From assembly GCA_964553875.1 (NCBI GenBank), contig CAZKNH010000065.1, positions 1 to 21,958 on the forward strand: a DNA stretch of 21,958 nt, written 5' to 3'. Of the stretch, positions 16,493-21,958 are shown piece by piece (the stretch's first letter is position 1; every line of letters starts with the position of its first letter). Origin of the DNA: ZC4RG20 sp964553875 (GTDB lineage Bacteria; Pseudomonadota; Gammaproteobacteria; Steroidobacterales; Rariloculaceae). The notes beneath the pieces were generated by a model. That model had not been told where the DNA came from. It saw only the letters and a list, made by a program, of their open reading frames with translations, and did no database searches. A program made the translations under genes and the position numbers.

Positions 16493-18085
16493 ATGAAGAT
16501 CAGACGCTTCTTTGCGCCGGACATGAGGCGCGCGATTCAGCTCGTGCGCGCCGAGCACGGCGCGGATGCGGTCATTCTGTCGAGCCGCGCGGTGGACGGC
16601 GGCATGGAGATCATCTCCGCGGTCGACTACGACGAGGAGCTGATCGCACAGATGATTCAGCCGGGCTCGCGTCCGCGGCAGGACGCGGCGGTCGATGCGA
16701 CGGCGGCCAGGACGGTCGATGCGACGGGCAGGACGGCCGACGCGACGGCAGGCACGACGGCCGATGCAGCGAGCAGGACGGTCGACGCGGCCGCGAGCAC
16801 AGTGGCCACCGCGGCGGCGAGCGATACGCCCGCGGCGCCCGCGGACACGGCCCATTGGCGGGGGCGGACGTCACGTGCTGCAATCGTCGATCGGCCGTCG
16901 GCGACGTCGACGACTGCGAGCGGGAGCTCGACGCGGAGCGGCGGCCGGATCGCGGGCCTACCCCCGGCGCACCCCGAAGCTCCTCACCGCACGAGCCGCA
17001 AGAGCCCGACGCGTGAAACGCACGGTGCGGCCGCGGACGAGACCGTCGCGGCGAGCGCCCGCGAGGGTGTGAAGCACGCGTGCCGCGCCGACGACGTCGC
17101 CGTCGTGCGCGCCGGCGACGATCGGACAACACCCTGCGGCGAGGATCCGTCGATCGTTGCGCTTCGCAACGAGCTCACCGCGATGCGCAGCATGTTGTGC
17201 CGCCAGCTCGCGCAGATCAGATGGGCCGACCGGCGGATGCTCGAGCCGGAGCGAGCGCTCCTCGCAAGCCGCGTCGCACGACTCGGCCTCGATCCCGACC
17301 TCGCCGAGACGCTCGTTGCGGAGGTCGACGATCCGGCTCATGCGCGCGCGTGGCGCGAGGTCATGTACGGGCTCGCGCGGCGGCTCGACGTGCCGAAAGA
17401 GGATCCGCTCGACAGCGGCGGCGTCTTCGCGCTCGTCGGTCCGACCGGCGTCGGCAAGACGACGACGATCGCGAAGCTCGCGGCGCGCCACTGCCTGCGT
17501 TACGGCCGGGAGTCGCTCGCGCTGATATCGACCGACACGTTCCGTATCGGCGCGCAGCGTCAGCTCGATGCATACGGCGCGATCCTCGGCGTTCCCGTGC
17601 GCCAGGCAGGCGGCGCCGCGGAGCTCAAGCGCCTGCTGTCCGCGCTGTCCGACCGAAGGCTCGTGCTGATCGATACCGCAGGGCTCTCGTCACGCGATCG
17701 AAGGCTCACCGACGCGTTGGCGAGCCTCGATGTCGACCGGCGCGTTCGCAGGCTCGTCGTGCTCGCCGCGACGATGCAGCAGAGCGTCATGGACGAAGCC
17801 GTGACCGCGTTCGGCGGCGACGCGGTCGGGGGCGTCGTGCTGACGAAGCTCGACGAGGCAGACGGCCTGGGTCCCGCGCTGTCCGTGCTGATCCGTCGAA
17901 AGCTGACCGCGACGTGGTTGAGTCACGGGCAGCGCGTCCCCGAGGACCTGCGGCTCGCGCGGATCATTCATCTGCTCCGCTGGGCGCTCGACGAGGAGCG
18001 GTTCGCGAGGCCCGACGATTCGCCGGACGTCGCGGCGCTCGGCGTGAGGGTCCCGGCGGCGGAGGTGATGCATGCAGGCCTCTGA
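16493..18085 (+). CDS. flhF: Polar flagellar GTPase FlhF
   Basis: SRP-type GTPase that recruits the first flagellar parts to the cell pole. 530 residues. Basic N-terminal domain (MKIRRFFAPDMRRAIQLVR, to about 55), a long low-complexity linker (about 60-215) with short tandem repeats, an NG-type helical domain (about 220-305), and the G domain: G1 GPTGVGKTTT (316-325), DTFRIGA (348-354), DTAG (394-397), TKLDEAD (451-457). The linker is longer and more repetitive than I expect for the family. The ribosome site GAGAGGG (16479-16485) lies in the end of flhA. It overlaps fleN by 14 bases; the pair is functionally linked. Confidence 0.96.
   Translation: MKIRRFFAPDMRRAIQLVRAEHGADAVILSSRAVDGGMEIISAVDYDEELIAQMIQPGSRPRQDAAVDATAARTVDATGRTADATAGTTADAASRTVDAAASTVATAAASDTPAAPADTAHWRGRTSRAAIVDRPSATSTTASGSSTRSGGRIAGLPPAHPEAPHRTSRKSPTRETHGAAADETVAASAREGVKHACRADDVAVVRAGDDRTTPCGEDPSIVALRNELTAMRSMLCRQLAQIRWADRRMLEPERALLASRVARLGLDPDLAETLVAEVDDPAHARAWREVMYGLARRLDVPKEDPLDSGGVFALVGPTGVGKTTTIAKLAARHCLRYGRESLALISTDTFRIGAQRQLDAYGAILGVPVRQAGGAAELKRLLSALSDRRLVLIDTAGLSSRDRRLTDALASLDVDRRVRRLVVLAATMQQSVMDEAVTAFGGDAVGGVVLTKLDEADGLGPALSVLIRRKLTATWLSHGQRVPEDLRLARIIHLLRWALDEERFARPDDSPDVAALGVRVPAAEVMHAGL
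16691..16801 (+). repeat. Degenerate 21/24-base tandem repeats in the flhF linker
   Basis: Five consecutive in-frame units of 24, 21, 24, 21 and 21 bases (starting 16691, 16715, 16736, 16760 and 16781). They encode VDATAART, VDATGRT, ADATAGTT, ADAASRT and VDAAAST. Each starts Val/Ala-Asp-Ala and ends in Thr. The units are diverged at the DNA level but stay in phase, so the peptide period is kept. Confidence 0.8.
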
Positions 18086-18956
18086 GCGGGACCAGGCCGC
18101 AGGTCTTCGCGCGCTCGCGACGCAGAAGCCGGTCAAGGTCATCGCCGTCACGAGCGGCAAGGGCGGCGTCGGTAAGACGAACGTCGCCATCAACCTTTCG
18201 GTCTCGCTCGCGCAGCGGGGCCGCTCGACGCTCCTGCTCGATGCGGATCTCGGCCTGGCGAACGTCGACGTGCTGCTCGGGCTCTCGCCGGCCGCGAATC
18301 TCGCGCAGGTCCTCGACGGCACGCTCGAGCTCGAGGACGTGCTGCTCGACGGGCCGGCGGGGTTGAAGATCGTGCCCGCCGCTTCGGGCGTCGCCGCGCT
18401 CGCCGACCTCGATGCGCGCCAGTACGGCGGGCTCGTCAGCGCGTTCGCGACGCTGCCCTACGACATCGACGTGATGGTCATCGACACGGCGAGCGGTATC
18501 GGCCGCGGCGTGTCGACATTCTGTCAAGCGGCGGACGAGGTGCTCGTCGTCGTGTGCGATGAGCCGAGCTCGCTGACCGACGCCTACGCGCTGATCAAGG
18601 TCCTGTCGCGGGAGCGCGGCGTGCGCGAGTTCTCGGTGCTGTGCAACAACGTGCGTAACCCCGCGCACGGGGAGACGCTGTTCCGAACGCTCCTCCGGGC
18701 GTGTGACCGATTTCTCGATGTGCGTCTCGCCTATTTCGGGATGGTGCCCGCGGACGAGGCCGTGAAGCGCGCCGTGCGCCGCCAGCAAGCGGTCGTCGAG
18801 TGTTATCCGGGCAGCCCGGCCGGCCTGGCATTCAAGGAATTGGCCCGTCGCGCCGATAACGGGGACACGTCCGGGGACGTCTCGGGCCGGCCGGCGTTCT
18901 TCCTCGAGCGCCGCGTCGCGGGCGGCGGGGCGCTCGGCGCGCCGACGGACGCGTGA
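18072..18956 (+). CDS. fleN: Flagellar number regulator FleN/FlhG (ParA/MinD-type ATPase)
   Basis: MinD-like ATPase that keeps polar flagella at the right number by stimulating FlhF GTPase and restraining FleQ. 294 residues. Near the N-terminus the motif DQAAGLR (7-13) matches DQAxxLR, the FlhF-activating segment known in FlhG. Deviant Walker A GKGGVGKT (29-36); switch segments LLLDADLGLANVDVLLG and MVIDTASGIG. Near the C-terminus FKELARRA is the start of a MinD-like amphipathic helix, then a divergent 35-residue tail. Ribosome site GGAGGTG (18061-18067) lies in flhF; the genes overlap by 14 bases. FleN is the likely feedback partner of the fleQ product at the start of the window. Confidence 0.96.
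   Translation: MQASERDQAAGLRALATQKPVKVIAVTSGKGGVGKTNVAINLSVSLAQRGRSTLLLDADLGLANVDVLLGLSPAANLAQVLDGTLELEDVLLDGPAGLKIVPAASGVAALADLDARQYGGLVSAFATLPYDIDVMVIDTASGIGRGVSTFCQAADEVLVVVCDEPSSLTDAYALIKVLSRERGVREFSVLCNNVRNPAHGETLFRTLLRACDRFLDVRLAYFGMVPADEAVKRAVRRQQAVVECYPGSPAGLAFKELARRADNGDTSGDVSGRPAFFLERRVAGGGALGAPTDA
18832..18859 (+). promoter_or_regulatory. Possible FliA (sigma-28) promoter inside fleN
   Basis: TCAAG (18832-18836), 15 bases, GCCGATAA (18852-18859): a perfect -10 and a Pseudomonas-like -35, with spacing about one base over the E. coli optimum. It lies about 100 bases before the fliA ATG and would serve fliA-cheYZA. It is embedded in fleN codons, and GCCGATAA also occurs at 9330-9337 as fliM start codons with no -35, so chance is a real possibility. 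Confidence 0.3.
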
Positions 18957-18959
18957 GCC

Positions 18960-19685
18960 ATGTACGCGAGGGAAGCGGCGCTCGACGGCCAGCTCCTGAT
19001 CGAGCGCTACATGGATCTGGTCCGGCGCATCGCCTACCACATGCTGGGGCGGCTGCCGGCGTCCGTGCAGGTCGAGGACCTGATCCAGGCGGGTGTGATC
19101 GGGCTTCTCGAGGCCGGACGACAGTACGACAAGAGGCACGGTGCGAGCTTTGAGACCTACGCGGGCATTCGCATACGAGGCGCGATCCTCGACGAGGTAC
19201 GGCGCCAGGAGTGGGGCTCTCGCTCGGCCCATCGGACCGCGCGCGAGGTCAGCGAAGCCGTGCGTGCCGTGGAGAGCCGTACCGGGCGCGAGGCTTCTGC
19301 GAAGGACGTGGCGACCGAGCTTGGCGTCGACGTCGAGACCTATCACGCGATGCTGCGCAAGGTTACCGAGGCCCGCGTGCTCAGCCTCGACGCGATGTTC
19401 GAGACGGACACGGATTACGAGGACCTGTTGCCGGGCGAGTCGGTCGATCCGGCCGCGGCTTGCGTCGACGAAAGCTTCATGGCCGCGGTCGTGGACGCGA
19501 TCGACGAGTTGCCCGAGCGGGAGAAGCTGGTGCTTTCGCTTTACTACGACGAGGAGCTCAACCTGAAGGAGATCGGCGAGGTGCTCGGGGTCACCGAATC
19601 GCGGGTATGCCAGATCCACGGTCAGGCCCTGGCGCGGCTTCGCGCTCGGCTTGGCGATTGGCGTGACGAGAGGCGGGGAAAATGA
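18960..19685 (+). CDS. fliA: Flagellar sigma factor FliA (sigma-28)
   Basis: Sigma factor for late flagellar and chemotaxis genes, normally held by the anti-sigma FlgM. 241 residues. Region 2 is clear (LVRRIAYHMLGRLPASVQVEDLIQAG, then SFETYAGIRIRGAILDEVR), region 3 is around 85-140, and region 4 ends in the helix-turn-helix LNLKEIGEVLGVTESRVCQIH (about 200-220). The closing part (LPEREKLVLSLYYDEELNLKEIGEVLG) is almost the Pseudomonas FliA text. ATG 18960 is 3 bases after fleN with only a weak ribosome site, so coupling to fleN is likely. It overlaps cheY by ATGA. Confidence 0.97.
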   Translation: MYAREAALDGQLLIERYMDLVRRIAYHMLGRLPASVQVEDLIQAGVIGLLEAGRQYDKRHGASFETYAGIRIRGAILDEVRRQEWGSRSAHRTAREVSEAVRAVESRTGREASAKDVATELGVDVETYHAMLRKVTEARVLSLDAMFETDTDYEDLLPGESVDPAAACVDESFMAAVVDAIDELPEREKLVLSLYYDEELNLKEIGEVLGVTESRVCQIHGQALARLRARLGDWRDERRGK

Positions 19686-20068
19686 ACATCGACAAGTCCA
19701 TGAAGGTGCTGGTCGTGGACGACTTCTCGACGATGCGGCGGATCATCCGCAATTTGCTTCGCGAGATCGGTTTCACGAACACGGTCGAGGCCGACGACGG
19801 CTCGACCGCTCTGCCGATACTGAAGGCGGGCGGCGTCGATTTCCTGATCACCGACTGGAACATGCCCGGGATGCCGGGCATCGAGCTGCTGAACGCCGTG
19901 CGCAGCGACGAGAAGCTGAAGCACATTCCCGTGCTGATGGTCACGGCGGAGGCGAAGCGTGATCAGATCATTCAGGCCGCGCAGGCCGGGATCAACGGCT
20001 ACATCGTGAAGCCGTTCACCGCGGCCACGCTGCAGCAGAAGATCGAGAAGATTTTCGCGAGCGTGTGA
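19682..20068 (+). CDS. cheY: Chemotaxis response regulator CheY
   Basis: Single-domain receiver that carries phosphate from CheA to FliM and reverses the motor. 128 residues. All active-site residues are present: D13/D14 (VVDDF), phospho-acceptor D58 (ITDWNMPGM), T88 (LMVTAEA) and K110 (IVKPF). The DWNMP sequence and the full length make it CheY rather than a generic receiver. The ribosome site GAGGCGGGGAA lies in the end of fliA. It is followed by cheZ after 25 bases. Confidence 0.98.
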   Translation: MNIDKSMKVLVVDDFSTMRRIIRNLLREIGFTNTVEADDGSTALPILKAGGVDFLITDWNMPGMPGIELLNAVRSDEKLKHIPVLMVTAEAKRDQIIQAAQAGINGYIVKPFTAATLQQKIEKIFASV

Positions 20069-20093
20069 ACGGCGGGACGCGAAAGGAAACGCA

Positions 20094-20774
20094 ATGGACC
20101 GCGACGAAAGGCTCTCGTGGGCGCGCCGACTGGTCCGCGCGATCGAAGCCGGCGACGAGCAGGCGGAGAACGACGCGGCGAACGCGATCGCGCGTCGCCA
20201 GTGCCTGCGCTTGCACGCGGAGCTCGCGCGGATCGCCCAGGAGCTGCGCGAGACGCTGTGCAACGTCGCCGCGGCGGAAGAGCTCGCGCGTATCGCGCAT
20301 CGGGAGTTGCCCGACACGCACGTTCGACTGAACCAGGTCATTGCGTTGACCGAGGAAGCGGCGCATTCGACGCTGTCCGCGGTCGAGGCGTCGATGCCGC
20401 TCGCGGACGGGATCCTGACGGCCGTCGAGCGCTACCGCGCCGAGCACGGCGTGCCGCGGAGCGCGCGAGGCAAGGCGCTCGCCGCGCTCCTCGACGGCGT
20501 CGCGGCGAGCGCGGTCGAGCTCCGTCACCGGCTCTCCGACGTGATGATGGCGCAGAGCTTCCAGGACATCACCGGACAGATCATTCGGCGCGTGGCGGGT
20601 CTCGTCGCCGATCTCGAAGCCGTGATCGCGAGGAGACAGACAGGCAGGAGCGGGGGCGGCGCGGATGGCTGCCCTTCGAACGTCGGCGAAGGCCCGCCGC
20701 TGTCCCGGTCCGGCCCGGACGTCGTCGCCGGGCAAGAGGACGTCGACGAGCTCCTTGCGGAGCTCGGTGTGTAG
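20094..20774 (+). CDS. cheZ: CheY-phosphate phosphatase CheZ
   Basis: Dephosphorylates CheY-P to end the signal. 226 residues. A long four-helix-bundle region (about 25-180) carries the catalytic motif MMAQSFQDITGQ; by alignment with E. coli CheZ, D158 and Q162 correspond to D143 and Q147. A Gly/Ser/Pro linker (183-210) leads to the C-terminal CheY-docking peptide QEDVDELLAELGV (214-226). The ribosome site AAGGAAA (20083-20089) is well placed. CheZ next to cheY and cheA is typical of gamma- and betaproteobacteria. The 58 bases to cheA hold only a ribosome site and a weak GC hairpin. Confidence 0.96.
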   Translation: MDRDERLSWARRLVRAIEAGDEQAENDAANAIARRQCLRLHAELARIAQELRETLCNVAAAEELARIAHRELPDTHVRLNQVIALTEEAAHSTLSAVEASMPLADGILTAVERYRAEHGVPRSARGKALAALLDGVAASAVELRHRLSDVMMAQSFQDITGQIIRRVAGLVADLEAVIARRQTGRSGGGADGCPSNVGEGPPLSRSGPDVVAGQEDVDELLAELGV

Positions 20775-20832
20775 CCGCGATGGACGCTGCGGAGCCGAGC
20801 GGGCCAACGCGCCCGGAGGCACGAGAGGAGTT

Positions 20833-21958
20833 ATGGACGACGAGCTGCTCAAGGACTTTCTGACCGAGGCAGGCGAGCTCATCGAGTCGCTGGACGCGGA
20901 CCTGCTCGGGCTCGAAGCGTCGCCGAGCGATCGAGACGTGCTGAACGGCGTGTTTCGCGCGTTCCATACGATCAAGGGCGGAGCCGGATTCCTCGGCTTG
21001 AAAGCGCTCGTCGACGTCTGTCATCGGGCCGAGGATCTGTTGAATCTGGCTCGGTCCGACGTGCGGCCGCTCGGCGCCGACGATATCGACCTCGTGCTGC
21101 GTTCGGTCGACGAGGTCAAGCGCATGCTGGCGGAGCTTCTTGGCGGCAACGAGCCCGTGCCGGCCCCCGACGCGCTGCTGACCGCGCTCGAGCGCGCGAC
21201 GAGCACGGCGCAGAGCGCAATGGCGCAGGACGCCGATACGTCGGGTTCCGACGCCGATACCGGCGAGGGCACCGGCCGCGGCAAGCGACGGCGACGCCGT
21301 CAGCGCGAGCGTCGCCGCGACGGCGAGCCCGAGCGCGCGACGCGCGCGGCGAAGCCCGAGCCCGTCGAGGACGAGCTCGATGCGCTGATCGATGCGATAC
21401 GTGCCGGAGACATGGACACGGTCCGTGCGCTCGCGCCGGAGGCGGTGCTGGCGGAGGGATCGGACGGCCCGGAGACGTCGTCGTCGGTGCCTTTCGCATC
21501 GCCGGCGGACACTCGCGCCGATGAAACGGACGGATCGGAAACGGTCGTCGCGGCAGCGTTGCATGAGGCGCAGAGCGCACCGGGCTCGACGAGCGTCGGC
21601 GGGCGGGCTTATCAGAAGCCTGCCGAGGCAACGCTCCGTATCGAGGCCGGACGGATCGACGACGTGATGAACCTCGTCGGCGAGCTCGTGCTCGTCAGGA
21701 ACCGCCTGGCGGCGCTGCGTAACCGTGTCCGCGACGAGGACCTGAACCGCACGCTGTCGAGTCTCGACCTCGTGACGTCGGACCTGCAATCGTCGGTGAT
21801 GCGGCTTCGGATGCAGCCGGTCGGCAAGGTCTTCGGCCGCTTCCCGCGCGTCGTGCGCGACCTCGCGCGCCGGCTCGGCAAAGAGGTCGAGCTCGAGACG
21901 ATCGGCGAGAGCACCGAGCTCGACAAGGGCATGGTCGAGTGTCTCGCCGATCCGCTCG
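20833..21958 (+). CDS. cheA: Chemotaxis histidine kinase CheA (3' partial)
   Basis: Kinase that receives signals from chemoreceptors through CheW and phosphorylates CheY and CheB. 375 residues are visible, open to the window end. P1/Hpt domain 1-105 with the phospho-acceptor H45 in FHTIKGGAGF. A long linker (about 110-262) contains an arginine-rich block (151-162, KRRRRRQRERRR) and a helix EDELDALIDAIRAGD (179-193) that resembles CheY-binding peptides. The P3 dimerisation domain starts near 264 (ATLRIEAGRIDDVMNLVGELVLVRNRL), and the window stops at the N-box of the ATPase domain (ESTELDKGMVECLADPL). ATG 20833 has AGAGGAG just upstream. No stop codon occurs in frame. Confidence 0.96.
   Translation, partial: MDDELLKDFLTEAGELIESLDADLLGLEASPSDRDVLNGVFRAFHTIKGGAGFLGLKALVDVCHRAEDLLNLARSDVRPLGADDIDLVLRSVDEVKRMLAELLGGNEPVPAPDALLTALERATSTAQSAMAQDADTSGSDADTGEGTGRGKRRRRRQRERRRDGEPERATRAAKPEPVEDELDALIDAIRAGDMDTVRALAPEAVLAEGSDGPETSSSVPFASPADTRADETDGSETVVAAALHEAQSAPGSTSVGGRAYQKPAEATLRIEAGRIDDVMNLVGELVLVRNRLAALRNRVRDEDLNRTLSSLDLVTSDLQSSVMRLRMQPVGKVFGRFPRVVRDLARRLGKEVELETIGESTELDKGMVECLADPL

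Noticed and set aside
20798..20820. Small GC hairpin (CGGGC/GCCCG) between cheZ and cheA, considered as a terminator
   Set aside because: Only five base pairs, no T-tract, and a tightly spaced ribosome site for cheA follows.

Overview
The window is a single, gap-free block of polar-flagellum and chemotaxis genes, all on the + strand, from a GC-rich bacterium (about two-thirds GC by eye). The gene order, the FleQ/FlhF/FleN trio and two exact sigma-54 promoters point to a gammaproteobacterium with polar flagella. FleQ, FliA and CheA read most like Pseudomonas proteins, as I remember those sequences. The unbroken run fliE to flhB-flhA-flhF-fleN-fliA-cheYZA is closer to the Vibrio-type layout. 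I cannot name the genus. I see no mobile elements, CRISPR arrays, rRNA or tRNA genes, or broken genes.

Layout. (1) 1-1022: 3' part of fleQ, the master sigma-54 activator, cut by the window start. (2) 1023-1136: short intergenic region with a sigma-54 promoter, a small palindrome and an inverted repeat near the predicted start site. (3) 1137-8629: a FleR/FlrC-like activator without a receiver domain, then fliE, fliF, fliG, fliH, fliI, fliJ and fliK (basal body, C-ring, export ATPase complex, hook-length control). (4) 8630-8852: the only sizeable gap, with a GC hairpin and a second sigma-54 promoter. (5) 8853-18085: fliL, fliM, fliN, fliO, fliP, fliQ, fliR, flhB, flhA, flhF (stator-associated protein, switch, export gate, polar GTPase). 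(6) 18072-21958: fleN (flhG), fliA, cheY, cheZ and the 5' part of cheA, cut by the window end.

How it likely works together (inference from the family). FleQ with sigma-54 switches on the FleR-like activator gene and the basal-body genes. That activator and/or FleQ then drives the fliL promoter. FlhF places the flagellum at the pole and FleN limits number by acting on FlhF and FleQ. FliA opens the late genes. CheA, CheY and CheZ feed the FliM/FliN switch. Most junctions are 1-14 base overlaps, so translation is probably coupled.

The main departure from the textbook cluster is at the top. No fleS kinase gene lies between fleQ and the FleR-like gene, and the FleR-like protein has lost its receiver domain; an in-frame stop directly upstream rules out a longer form. 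The tier that is normally a two-component system is here a bare AAA+ activator. Lesser oddities are a shared sequence element in both sigma-54 leaders, a 75-residue low-complexity tail on FliM, a short-repeat linker in FlhF, an arginine block in the CheA linker and a possible FliA promoter inside fleN.
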